A stretch of 64,000 nucleotides of DNA from Coprenecus sp949297365 (GTDB lineage Bacteria; Bacteroidota; Bacteroidia; Bacteroidales; UBA932). The translations under genes and the position numbers were made by a program. The first letter of the stretch is position 1, and every line of letters begins with the position of its first letter. The DNA is taken from positions 682,001 to 746,000 of the forward strand of contig OZ006987.1 of the NCBI GenBank assembly GCA_963931055.1, written 5' to 3'. Shown here one piece after another: positions 49,936-63,105 of the stretch. The notes under the pieces are model-generated. The model worked only from the letters and a program-made list of their open reading frames with translations, did no database searches and was not told where the DNA came from.

Positions 49936-50637
49936 ATGAGTAAATTGACAAAAAACCAGAAGACAGCTGAAGAGAAGGTTGATTTCGGGAAACAGTACAG
50001 ACTCCTGGAGGCATGCAGACTGGTAAAGGAGACCAACTATGCCAAGTTTGACGCATCCGTGGACCTCGCTGTCCGTCTCGGTGTTGACCCCCGTAAGGCC
50101 AACCAGATGGTACGTGGCGTTGTGACGCTTCCGCATGGAACAGGAAAGGTTACCCGCGTACTCGTTCTCTGCACCCCCGATAAGGAAAATGAAGCCCGTG
50201 AGGCAGGTGCCGATTATGTAGGTTTGGACGAATTCGTTGAGAAAATCAAAGGCGGCTGGACTGATGTCGATGTCATCATCTGTACACCCTCCGTCATGGG
50301 TAAGGTAGGTGCCCTGGGCCGTATCCTCGGTCCCCGCGGCCTGATGCCCAACCCCAAGACAGGTACAGTGACCATGGAGATCGGCAAGGCTGTCAAGGAA
50401 GTGAAGGCCGGTAAGATCGACTTCAAGGTGGACAAGACCGGTATCGTTCACGCAGCCATCGGCAAAGTATCCTTCAATGCCGAGCAGCTCGCCGAGAACG
50501 CACAGGAGCTTCTCAACACCATCGTCAAACTGAAACCTCAGTCCCTGAAAGGAACTTACGTGAAGAGCATCTTCATCTCTTCCACTATGAGCCCCGGTAT
50601 TTGCATAGATTCCAAAACTTTCAGTGCTGCTGAATAA
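49936..50637 (+). CDS. rplA: 50S ribosomal protein L1
   Basis: L1 builds the mobile stalk at the E site and represses its own operon in many bacteria. The 233-residue product has FDASVDLAVRLGVDPRKANQ, VRGVVTLPHGTGK and the signature GRILGPRGLMPNPKTGTV. The start MSKLTKNQKTAEEKVDFGKQ is slightly extended and Lys-rich. It starts 9 nt after rplK. Confidence 0.97.
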   Translation: MSKLTKNQKTAEEKVDFGKQYRLLEACRLVKETNYAKFDASVDLAVRLGVDPRKANQMVRGVVTLPHGTGKVTRVLVLCTPDKENEAREAGADYVGLDEFVEKIKGGWTDVDVIICTPSVMGKVGALGRILGPRGLMPNPKTGTVTMEIGKAVKEVKAGKIDFKVDKTGIVHAAIGKVSFNAEQLAENAQELLNTIVKLKPQSLKGTYVKSIFISSTMSPGICIDSKTFSAAE

Positions 50638-50649
50638 TATTAGAGTATC

Positions 50650-51174
50650 ATGAGAAAAGAGGAAAAAGCACAGATTATAGATCAGGTTGCGGCTCAGCTT
50701 TCTGAGACTCCCAACTTCTATGTAACCGATATATCGGGCCTCAACGCGGAAAACACCACAGCTCTCCGCAGGGCTTGCTTTGAGAAAGAAATCAAACTGA
50801 TGGTCGTAAAGAACACTCTCTTCATCAAGGCTCTTGAGAAGATTGAAGGAGAGGCTGTCGAGGCCATCAAGCCCATCATGGAAGGCTCTTCCGCCATTAT
50901 GTTCACCACCACCCCCAACACACCCGCCAAGCTCATCAAGGAATACGGTGAGAAAATGGGCAAACCGGTGCTGAAGGGAGCGTATGTTCAGGATTGCGCC
51001 TACATCGGTGCTGAGAACCTCGAGGTTCTCGTCAACATCAAGTCCCGTGAGGAACTCATCGGAGACATCATCGGTCTGCTGCAGTCTCCTGCACGCAACG
51101 TTATCTCCGCTCTGCAGGCATCTGCCGGCGGCAAGGTTGCAGGACTTGTCAAGACCTTATCGGAAAAAGAATAA
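50650..51174 (+). CDS. rplJ: 50S ribosomal protein L10
   Basis: L10 is the base of the L7/L12 stalk. The 174-residue product has MRKEEKAQIIDQVAAQLSET, the conserved VKNTLFIKAL and the C-terminal helix that binds L7/L12 dimers (SPARNVISALQASAGGKVAG). It starts 12 nt after rplA and precedes rplL by 32 nt. Confidence 0.96.
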   Translation: MRKEEKAQIIDQVAAQLSETPNFYVTDISGLNAENTTALRRACFEKEIKLMVVKNTLFIKALEKIEGEAVEAIKPIMEGSSAIMFTTTPNTPAKLIKEYGEKMGKPVLKGAYVQDCAYIGAENLEVLVNIKSREELIGDIIGLLQSPARNVISALQASAGGKVAGLVKTLSEKE

Positions 51175-51206
51175 AAATAAAACAAACAATTTAATAATTA
51201 GAAATC

Positions 51207-51584
51207 ATGGCAGATATCAAAAAATTTGCGGAAGAATTAGTTAACCTCACTGTTAAAGAAGTTCAAGAACTCGCACAGGTTCTGAAAGAGGAGTATGGAA
51301 TTGAACCTGCAGCAGCTGCAGCCGTAGCTGTAGCCGCTCCCGCAGCAGGCGGAGCAGCCGCTGAGGCTGAGCAGACTCAGTTCGATGTTATCCTGACCTC
51401 TGCAGGACAGGCTAAGCTCCAGATCGTGAAGGTCGTTAAAGAGATCACCGGCCTTGGTCTGAAGGAAGCTAAGGAGCTCGTTGACAAGGTTCCCGCCCCT
51501 GTAAAGGAGAAAGTGTCCAAAGCTGAAGCTGAACAGGTAAAAGCACAACTCGAAGAAGCCGGCGGAGAAGTTGAAGTTAAATAA
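51207..51584 (+). CDS. rplL: 50S ribosomal protein L7/L12
   Basis: L7/L12 forms the flexible stalk that recruits translational GTPases. The 125-residue product has an N-terminal dimerisation helix (KFAEELVNLTVKEVQELAQV), an Ala-rich hinge (about residues 35-50) and the factor-binding domain with GLGLKEAKELVDKVPAPVKE. A terminator-like hairpin follows before rpoB. Confidence 0.97.
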   Translation: MADIKKFAEELVNLTVKEVQELAQVLKEEYGIEPAAAAAVAVAAPAAGGAAAEAEQTQFDVILTSAGQAKLQIVKVVKEITGLGLKEAKELVDKVPAPVKEKVSKAEAEQVKAQLEEAGGEVEVK

Positions 51585-51615
51585 ACATACCCTATCCCGC
51601 TGACGGGGAAAATTC

Positions 51616-51650
51616 AGGTTTAGGGTCCGACAGGACTCTAAACCTTTTTG
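51616..51650 (+). terminator. Attenuator-like terminator between rplL and rpoB
   Basis: AGGTTTAGGGTCC (51616-51628) pairs with GGACTCTAAACCT (51633-51645) with one wobble and a GACA loop, followed by a T run. It lies 40 nt before the rpoB start and could reduce readthrough from ribosomal genes into rpoBC. Confidence 0.75.
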
Positions 51651-51689
51651 TCGTTTTTTCAAGTTTATCTTCAACCAAAACCGGACACA

Positions 51690-54600
51690 ATGGCGCAAAA
51701 CCTTAACAATCAACGAATTTCATTCGCATCTTCCAAGACTCTTCTCGAATATCCCGATTTCTTGGAGGTACAGCTGAAGTCTTTCAAGGACTTCTTCCAG
51801 CTGGACACCACACCTGAAAACCGCCGTAATGAAGGACTGTTCAAAGTATTCCAGGAAATATTTCCGATTACCGACACCAGGAACAATTTCGTCCTGGAGT
51901 TCGTGGACTATTTCATTGACCCTCCACGCTACTCGGTAGATGAATGCCTGGACAGAGGTCTGACCTACAGCGTCCCTCTGAAAGCCAAACTGAAACTCTA
52001 CTGTACGGATCCCGAGCATGAGGACTTCGACACCTCCATACAGGACGTATATCTCGGCACTATCCCGTACATGACTGAGAGAGGCACCTTCGTCATCAAC
52101 GGCTCCGAGCGCATCGTAGTATCACAGCTGCACCGCTCCCCGGGAGTATTCTTCGGACAGAGCATCCATGCCAACGGAACAAAGCTCTACTCGGCCAGGA
52201 TCATTCCGTTCAAGGGATCATGGATAGAATTCGCTACTGACATCAACAATGTCATGTACGCATACATCGACCGCAAGAAGAAACTGCCGGTCACAACCCT
52301 TCTGAGGGCCATCGGATTCGAGAGCGACAAGGAGATCCTCGATATCTTCGGACTTGCACGTGAGGTGCAGGCCACCAAGGAAGAGCTCACAAAGAACATA
52401 GGTTCCAAACTGGCCGCCCGCGTCCTCAAGACATGGAACGAGGACTTCGTGGACGAGGACACCGGAGAAGTGGTGTACATCGAGAGGAACCAGATAGTCG
52501 TGGACCGTGAGACCATTCTGGATGAAAACAACATAGAAGACATACTGGATGCCGGTGTAAGTACGATTCTGATCCACAGGGACGACGTGGACCTGAGCGA
52601 CTATACTATCATATTCAACACCCTCCAGAAAGACGTCTGCAACTCGGAAAAGGAAGCCGTGTTCTACACCTACAGGCAGTTGCGCAACTCCGAACCGCCT
52701 GACGAGGCCACAGCCAGAGACGTTATCGACAAGCTGTTCTTCTCCGACAAGCGCTACGACCTCGGCGAGGTGGGACGCTACCGTCTCAACCGCAAACTGG
52801 GTCTTACCACCCCGGCAGACGTAAGGGTCCTGACCAAACAGGACATCATAGAGATCATCAAGTATCTCATACAGCTTATCAACAGCAAAGCCGCCATTGA
52901 CGATATCGACCACCTGAGCAACCGCCGCATCAGGACTGTCGGCGAGCAGCTCGCCAACCAGTTCAGCGTCGGACTCACCCGTATGGCCCGTACCATCAGG
53001 GAGAGGATGAACGTGAGGGACAATGAGGTCTTCGTTCCCACCGACCTCATCAACGCCAAGACCCTCTCGTCCGTGATCAACTCCTTCTTCGGCACCAGCC
53101 AGCTGTCCCAGTTCATGGACCAGACCAATCCCCTGGCCGAGATGACACACAAGCGCCGTCTGTCAGCCCTCGGTCCCGGCGGTCTCTCCAGAGACAGGGC
53201 AGGCTTCGAGGTACGTGACGTACACTACACCCACTACGGCCGTCTCTGCCCTATCGAGACTCCCGAGGGTCCTAACATCGGTCTGATATCCTCCCTCTGC
53301 GTATACGCCCGGATCAACGATCTCGGCTTCATCGAGACTCCCTACAGAAAAGTGGAGAACGGCAAGGTGAACATGAGCCCCGAGGGCTGCGTCTACATGA
53401 GTGCAGAGGAAGAGGAGGACAAGATGGTGGCACAGGCCAACATACACCTTGACGACGACGGAAATATCCTCGACGAGCGCATCAGCTGCCGTCACGAGGC
53501 CGACTTCCCCGTAGTCACCAAGGATCAGGTCCACTACATGGACGTGGCCCCGAACCAGATAGCATCCATCGCAGCATCCCTGATTCCGTTCCTGGAGCAT
53601 GACGACGCCAACCGCGCCCTCATGGGATCCAACATGATGCGCCAGGCTGTGCCTGTCATCCGTCCCGAGGCTCCTATCGTCGGCACAGGTCTGGAGAAAG
53701 CCGTAGCCCGCGACTCCCGCACACAGGTTGTGGCCGAAAGAGAGGGCGAGGTAGTCTATGTGGATGCCCGCGAGATACATGTCAAGTACGACCGCACCGA
53801 GGCGGAGAAGTTCGTAAGCTTCGCTCCGGATGTGACTGTATACCATCTGCCCCTCTACAGGAAGACCAACCAGAGCACTTCCATCCATCTGAAGCCCATC
53901 GTGAGAAAGGGCGAGAGAGTACATGCCGGTCAGGTACTTACGGAGGGATACGCCACACAGGGCGGTGAGCTTGCTCTCGGACGCAACCTGAAAGTGGCCT
54001 TCATGCCCTGGAAGGGATACAACTTCGAGGACGCCATCGTGCTTTCCGAAAGGATTCTCCGCGAGGACATCTTCACATCCATCCACGTGGACGAGTACAT
54101 CATGGAAGTCCGTGACACCAAGAGAGGTATGGAGGAACTCACCTCCGATATCCCCAATGTCAGCGAGGACGCCACCAAGGATCTGGACGAGCACGGTATC
54201 ATCAGGGTCGGCGCACATGTCGAGCCCGGCGACATCCTCATCGGTAAGATTACTCCTAAGGGAGAGAGCGATCCCTCACCGGAGGAGAAGCTCCTGCGGG
54301 CCATCTTCGGAGACAAGGCCGGTGACGTAAAGGACGCCTCCCTGAAGGCATCCCCTTCCCTCTCCGGTACCATCATCGGCAAGAGACTCTTCTCCCGCGT
54401 GGCCAAGGAACCCGGCAAGCGCGGCAAGACAGCGCCCAAGGAAGAGCTGGTAAGGGCAGAGGAGGACTTCACCGAGAAGACCACCGCTCTCCGCAAGCTC
54501 TTCATAGACAAGCTTATCACCCTTACCAAGGACCGCAAGAGCAACGGTGTGTCAGACCTCTACGAGACAGAACTGATACCCAAGGGCACGGCATTTACCC

Positions 54601-55508
54601 GCGCCATGCTGGAGAACATCAAGTATGAGGACGTCAATCCGGCCAAGTGGACTTCCGACAAGACGGCCAACAACCAGATCAAGACCCTCATCAACAACTA
54701 CCTTATAGCATATAAGGAATACGACGCTGAGCTCAAGCGTATCAAATACAACCTCACCATCGGAGACGAGCTTCCCTCCGGCATCATGCAGCTTGCCAAG
54801 GTGTATGTGGCCAAGAAGAGGAAAATCCGCGTAGGTGACAAGATGGCCGGACGTCACGGTAACAAGGGTATCGTGGCCAAGGTGGTGAAGGACGAGGATA
54901 TGCCTTTCCTCGATGACGGAACCATCGTGGACATCGTCCTCAATCCTCTGGGTGTGCCTTCGCGTATGAACCTCGGACAGATCTACGAGACCGTGCTCGG
55001 ATGGGCCGGCAAGGAGCTGGGCCTGAAGTTCAGCACCCCGATCTTCGACGGAGCTTCCCTCGACCAGATCTGCGAGTACACCGACAAGGCCGGTCTGCCC
55101 CGCTACGGAAAGACCCGCCTGCGTGACGGCGGCTCCGGAGAGTATTTCGACCAGCCCGCGACTGTCGGCGTGATCTACATGATCAAGCTGGGTCACATGG
55201 TGGACGACAAGATGCACGCCCGTTCCATCGGTCCCTACTCCCTCATCACCCAGCAGCCTCTGGGAGGTAAGGCACAGTTCGGAGGCCAGCGTTTCGGAGA
55301 GATGGAGGTATGGGCCCTCGAGGCATTCGGAGCATCCAATGTCCTCCAGGAGATCCTCACCATCAAGTCCGACGACGTTACCGGACGCTCGCGCGCATAC
55401 GAGGCCATCGTCAAGGGCGACCCCATGCCGACCCCCGGCATCCCCGAGTCCCTCAACGTGCTTCTGCATGAGCTGCGCGGCCTGGGCCTGAGCATTAAAT
55501 TAGATTAA
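51690..55508 (+). CDS. rpoB: DNA-directed RNA polymerase subunit beta
   Basis: RpoB is one half of the polymerase active-site cleft. The 1272-residue product starts MAQNLNNQRISFASSKTLLE at 51690; the longer frame begins inside the terminator and is rejected. The rifampicin pocket reads SQLSQFMDQTNPLAEMTHKR, then RLSALGPGG, with the usual susceptible-type residues. Other landmarks are EGPNIGLISSL, GDKMAGRHGNKGIV near the active site and the C-terminal FGGQRFGEMEVWALEAFGA. rpoC follows after 31 nt. Confidence 0.98.
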   Translation: MAQNLNNQRISFASSKTLLEYPDFLEVQLKSFKDFFQLDTTPENRRNEGLFKVFQEIFPITDTRNNFVLEFVDYFIDPPRYSVDECLDRGLTYSVPLKAKLKLYCTDPEHEDFDTSIQDVYLGTIPYMTERGTFVINGSERIVVSQLHRSPGVFFGQSIHANGTKLYSARIIPFKGSWIEFATDINNVMYAYIDRKKKLPVTTLLRAIGFESDKEILDIFGLAREVQATKEELTKNIGSKLAARVLKTWNEDFVDEDTGEVVYIERNQIVVDRETILDENNIEDILDAGVSTILIHRDDVDLSDYTIIFNTLQKDVCNSEKEAVFYTYRQLRNSEPPDEATARDVIDKLFFSDKRYDLGEVGRYRLNRKLGLTTPADVRVLTKQDIIEIIKYLIQLINSKAAIDDIDHLSNRRIRTVGEQLANQFSVGLTRMARTIRERMNVRDNEVFVPTDLINAKTLSSVINSFFGTSQLSQFMDQTNPLAEMTHKRRLSALGPGGLSRDRAGFEVRDVHYTHYGRLCPIETPEGPNIGLISSLCVYARINDLGFIETPYRKVENGKVNMSPEGCVYMSAEEEEDKMVAQANIHLDDDGNILDERISCRHEADFPVVTKDQVHYMDVAPNQIASIAASLIPFLEHDDANRALMGSNMMRQAVPVIRPEAPIVGTGLEKAVARDSRTQVVAEREGEVVYVDAREIHVKYDRTEAEKFVSFAPDVTVYHLPLYRKTNQSTSIHLKPIVRKGERVHAGQVLTEGYATQGGELALGRNLKVAFMPWKGYNFEDAIVLSERILREDIFTSIHVDEYIMEVRDTKRGMEELTSDIPNVSEDATKDLDEHGIIRVGAHVEPGDILIGKITPKGESDPSPEEKLLRAIFGDKAGDVKDASLKASPSLSGTIIGKRLFSRVAKEPGKRGKTAPKEELVRAEEDFTEKTTALRKLFIDKLITLTKDRKSNGVSDLYETELIPKGTAFTRAMLENIKYEDVNPAKWTSDKTANNQIKTLINNYLIAYKEYDAELKRIKYNLTIGDELPSGIMQLAKVYVAKKRKIRVGDKMAGRHGNKGIVAKVVKDEDMPFLDDGTIVDIVLNPLGVPSRMNLGQIYETVLGWAGKELGLKFSTPIFDGASLDQICEYTDKAGLPRYGKTRLRDGGSGEYFDQPATVGVIYMIKLGHMVDDKMHARSIGPYSLITQQPLGGKAQFGGQRFGEMEVWALEAFGASNVLQEILTIKSDDVTGRSRAYEAIVKGDPMPTPGIPESLNVLLHELRGLGLSIKLD

Positions 55509-55539
55509 GTATAGTATTTGATTAATAGAATTCCAACAT

Positions 55540-59811
<4,272 letters not shown>

Positions 59812-59832
59812 AGCCTGCTGGGTATAATAAGA

Positions 59833-59875
59833 AGAGAGGGTGCTATGGACTGAACCATAACACCCTCTCTCTTTA
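59833..59875. terminator. Bidirectional terminator after rpoC
   Basis: AGAGAGGGTGCTATGG (59833-59848) pairs with CCATAACACCCTCTCT (59855-59870) with one mismatch. A T-rich stretch follows on the plus strand and an A-rich stretch precedes it. It ends rpoBC and may also stop the converging gene at 59894. Confidence 0.75.
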
Positions 59876-59893
59876 TTCAAACCTTTAAAACTA

Positions 59894-60589
59894 TTAGTTT
59901 CCTGCGCAGAAATCAAACAGAGCCACAAGCCCGGCACGGGTACCGGTATCCAGATCATTGTCGCGCACATAGGCCTTTATAGCCTTTTTCTTCTCTGGGA
60001 AAAGGCGGTTGAATGACGATATCTTCGCCGGATATACCTTATCTCCGTCCATCAGCACATAATCCCTCTCATACTTATAAGAAAAGTCTCTCTTCGCATC
60101 CGGATTCCTGGAAGGGTCGCTCCTGTTGACGTTGCCCGTGACAGCCGTTGAGGATGGTGGCAGTGCAGAATATCCTGCATCCTCCTGCTCTTCGGTGAGC
60201 TTTAGACGGAAACGCTGTGCGAGCTGTCTGTCTCCAGCCTCAGAAATAACTTTTACAACGCAGTCGTTGACTATCCTGTAGACAGTATCCATGCACACCA
60301 GATCACGGACTTGGTCCGGATTGGACAGGACGAGGGTATCACCGGTCTTCTCCTCGATATAAAGGATGAAGTTGTCAAGAAGACGTATATTAAGACATCC
60401 CACCGAGAAACGTCCGTTATCGTAGTTCAGCGTAGCGTCCGCAAAGTCCGGAAAGACATACGCCACATCCTTCGGCAGTCTGTGGACGACATTCTCTCTA
60501 GCCGATACGGATATGACTCCTCTTTTTTCCTGAGCCAGAAGCGGCATCACAGACACAGTACATAGAATCAGAAGCAATAATCTTTTCAT
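59894..60589 (-). CDS. Secreted protein of unknown function
   Basis: A 231-residue exported protein. I choose the ATG at 60589 (MKRLLLLILCTVSVMPLLAQ, a clean signal peptide) because a -7 box ends 5 nt before the upstream candidate at 60604. The mature part begins EKRGVISVSARENVVHRLPK and has beta-rich text (FVCLNIRLLDNFILY-like strands), a Ser/Asn-rich linker near residue 150 and a helical end with LFPEKKKAIKAYVRDNDLDT. I do not recognise the family. It is a single-gene unit between rpoC and the Sus locus. Confidence 0.65.
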   Translation of the reverse strand: MKRLLLLILCTVSVMPLLAQEKRGVISVSARENVVHRLPKDVAYVFPDFADATLNYDNGRFSVGCLNIRLLDNFILYIEEKTGDTLVLSNPDQVRDLVCMDTVYRIVNDCVVKVISEAGDRQLAQRFRLKLTEEQEDAGYSALPPSSTAVTGNVNRSDPSRNPDAKRDFSYKYERDYVLMDGDKVYPAKISSFNRLFPEKKKAIKAYVRDNDLDTGTRAGLVALFDFCAGN

Positions 60590-60609
60590 AATCGTATTCA
60601 TCATTTCTT

Positions 60610-60617
60610 CAAATGTA
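60610..60617 (-). promoter_or_regulatory. Promoter -7 box for the secreted protein gene
   Basis: The minus strand reads TACATTTG, a TAnnTTTG match, 20 nt before the ATG at 60589. Confidence 0.55.
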
Positions 60618-60629
60618 CTATAATTATAA

Positions 60630-60668
60630 AATAAGGCGGCTAAAAGTATTTTAGCCGCCTTAAAATAT
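60630..60668 (-). terminator. Terminator of the Sus-type locus
   Basis: AAGGCGGCTAAAA (60633-60645) pairs perfectly with TTTTAGCCGCCTT (60649-60661) around a 3-nt loop. On the minus strand it is followed by ATTTTAT, just after the lipoprotein gene that ends at 60681. Confidence 0.8.
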
Positions 60669-60680
60669 TATCTACAAAAA

Positions 60681-61568
60681 CTAGAACTCGTTCAATGTAG
60701 CCTTCAATCCAGGATTTATCAAGAAGTAGTACCTATTCTGCTCTTTATCTACTATCATAAGACCATTTGTGAATGTGAAGCCGTCATTTCCAAAGACGAG
60801 AACAGGATCTCCGTCTGCCGGACCAGAGCCTGACACTATCATCATAGAGTAATCTGGATAAGCAGTATTTTCCAACGACTGAGTAGCATCGATCGTCATC
60901 GTAGCTCCGTCAATATCAAGTATGCCGTAGATACTTCTGGTACTTCCATCTCCCAAAAGATTAGAGAACCAGTACTTGTTGGAAATAGTTGCATCAGCCT
61001 CTATCGTTACGTCATACTCTGTATCATTCATATCAGGATTCTTGATATGGAACGTTCCGACAACCACAGGACCCTCGTATCTCGAGGCTACCACAGTGGT
61101 AGTTGTACGGTCTCCCAGATATTCACCGACCAGCTCAAGTTCAATCTTGACCTCGTCGAAAGACCTGAAACTGGGAATGCGGATCTCGATATTCGCTGAA
61201 GGAAGAGCCGTGGAGTCATCCTCCTCAGGGTCAAAACCAGGGATGTTTATCACATTGGAAGTGACGATTATATCACCGCCATTTTCATAACCATCCTGGT
61301 CATTTGTGAAGTTCTCCAAAGGCCTGGTAGAGCCGTCAAGCATAGTGACGGTACCTCCAACGACTTCAACAATAGCTTTTGAGGCTACTGTGGACTGCTC
61401 AGTCATCTGGATGGGGACATATATATACTGAGTCATCATATCCACACTGTCAACAGCTCCCGGAAATTCCACAGGAGTCTCGCCGGTAAACTGCCTGCGC
61501 TCGCAGGAGATAAGCAGTACTGCAGCAACAACTGCCGTCAAAAATAATGTTATACGTTTCATTGTCAT
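60681..61568 (-). CDS. Sus-locus surface lipoprotein
   Basis: A 295-residue lipoprotein with signal MTMKRITLFLTAVVAAVLLISC (lipobox cysteine at 22; an ATG at 61562 is also possible). The mature protein is beta-rich and acidic: an N-terminal Ig-like region (YVPIQMTEQSTVASKAIVEV) and a C-terminal domain with WFSNLLGDG and DGFTFTNGLMIVDKEQNRYY. Its position directly after susD (12 nt) fits the SusE/F or DUF1735/DUF4361-type glycan-binding lipoproteins of such loci; the exact family is uncertain. It is the last gene of the locus before a strong terminator. Confidence 0.65.
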   Translation of the reverse strand: MTMKRITLFLTAVVAAVLLISCERRQFTGETPVEFPGAVDSVDMMTQYIYVPIQMTEQSTVASKAIVEVVGGTVTMLDGSTRPLENFTNDQDGYENGGDIIVTSNVINIPGFDPEEDDSTALPSANIEIRIPSFRSFDEVKIELELVGEYLGDRTTTTVVASRYEGPVVVGTFHIKNPDMNDTEYDVTIEADATISNKYWFSNLLGDGSTRSIYGILDIDGATMTIDATQSLENTAYPDYSMMIVSGSGPADGDPVLVFGNDGFTFTNGLMIVDKEQNRYYFLINPGLKATLNEF

Positions 61569-61580
61569 ATCTTCTAAATA

Positions 61581-63092
61581 TTAATATCCTGAATTCTGCT
61601 GAGCAGCCATATTGGGATTTGCATCCAGCTCGGTCTGAGGTATGGGATAAAGCATCCTGTCGTCAGTGTACGACTTTTCAAATGTCTCCTGATTGGAAGC
61701 AGGCATATATATCGCCTCGGGAACCTGCGCCGTATTTCTTTGGAGATTTACGCGGAAACGCTTGAGGTCCTGAATACGGAATCCCTCTCCGATAAGTTCA
61801 CGCACACGCTCTTCAAGAATCAGAGACAGTATTTGCTCATCACCCGTACCGCTGAGAGCTGTCGCACCACGGGCATTTCTCAACAAGTTGAGGTCTGAAA
61901 GCGGATTGCTGGTGCCGCTGCTGAGGACACCGCCCCTGGCTACTGCCTCTGCACGGATAAGGTACATCTCAGCTATGCGGAATACCTTGGGACGGATCTG
62001 ATAGTTGTAACCGGAGCCGACTCTCAGGGCAGAATTACCGATAAACTTGTAGAAGATGTACAGGTTGAATGTCTGTCCGCCACCGGCCAGAATGTCAGTC
62101 TGCAGGAACTGATTCTTGAAACGCCAGTCTTCAGGCTCATAAAGATCTATCACCCACTGCTCGGGCACATAGTAAGGAGAATACTGATCCTTGTTGGCAC
62201 TGTAGCCTATATAGCCGTAGTCATTGGAGGCACCCAGCTCAGTCCGGCTTGCATACAGCATCAGGATACTCTCATCAGTCGCATCGCTGGTCCACATAGC
62301 GTTGAAAGATGTCTCGGAGCTGACCAGAGGATATGTACCGCTCTCTATCAACTCATTGGCCTTGTCAGCCGCAGTGTCGTAATCTCCCATCTGGAGAGCC
62401 ACCCTTGCCTGCAGTGCCGTAACGGCATCCTTGGTAATACGATCGCTTCCTCTCTGACCGGGAGTGGTTATATACTTGGCCGCACTGTCGAGGTCAGCCA
62501 GGATCATCTCAAAGGTATGCTCAAGAGTGCCTCGGGAAGGATACTGTGTCTGGTCTGAAGTAGGAGCGTATCTTGTCACATAAGGGATACCGTATGACTG
62601 CTCGTTTCCGACATAGTCCAGGCAGAAGAGCTCGGCCAGTTCCATATGATGGTACGCCCTTATAAAATAGGCCTCGCCCTTGTACACATCCAGGCTTGCC
62701 CTGTCCTGCTCTGTCCATTCAGACGTATTCACCGCATTGGCTCTCTGCAGGAAGAAGTTGGCATCAGCTATCACATAGTAGGAGTTTGCCCACAGGGAGC
62801 TGGCATCTCCGTCCGTAGCAGTCTGTATCCAGTTGTACATCGTTCCTCCGTTGTTTCCGAACGACGAGGTAGCATGGAAAAGGTCGCTCCTTATCTCATC
62901 TATAGAAGCATAACCGCCTCCCACAGTAGCTCTCAGCAGATTGTACATACCATCTCTGAGCTTGTCCGCATCCTCCTTGGTCTCCAAAGATTCATTGGGA
63001 TCTATCACTCCTGCGGGACGAAGGTCCATATTGCAGCTTGCCGCACTTACAAGTGCCGCGAAAATACCTGATATAAGTAATATCTTTTTCAT
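61581..63092 (-). CDS. susD: SusD/RagB-family outer-membrane lipoprotein
   Basis: SusD-like proteins cap the SusC channel and capture oligosaccharides or peptides at the surface. The 503-residue product starts at 63092 with MKKILLISGIFAALVSAASC (lipobox cysteine at 20). Family marks are SLETKEDADKLRDGMYNLLR, the TPR-like part AYFIRAYHHMELAELFC, YGIPYVTRYAPTSD and the C-terminal IRAEAVARGG, LNLLRNARGA and LILEERVRELIGEGFRIQDL. It lies 13 nt after the susC stop. The cargo is unknown, since no glycoside hydrolase or peptidase is in view. Confidence 0.93.
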   Translation of the reverse strand: MKKILLISGIFAALVSAASCNMDLRPAGVIDPNESLETKEDADKLRDGMYNLLRATVGGGYASIDEIRSDLFHATSSFGNNGGTMYNWIQTATDGDASSLWANSYYVIADANFFLQRANAVNTSEWTEQDRASLDVYKGEAYFIRAYHHMELAELFCLDYVGNEQSYGIPYVTRYAPTSDQTQYPSRGTLEHTFEMILADLDSAAKYITTPGQRGSDRITKDAVTALQARVALQMGDYDTAADKANELIESGTYPLVSSETSFNAMWTSDATDESILMLYASRTELGASNDYGYIGYSANKDQYSPYYVPEQWVIDLYEPEDWRFKNQFLQTDILAGGGQTFNLYIFYKFIGNSALRVGSGYNYQIRPKVFRIAEMYLIRAEAVARGGVLSSGTSNPLSDLNLLRNARGATALSGTGDEQILSLILEERVRELIGEGFRIQDLKRFRVNLQRNTAQVPEAIYMPASNQETFEKSYTDDRMLYPIPQTELDANPNMAAQQNSGY

Positions 63093-63105
63093 CTTGATAA
63101 AAATA

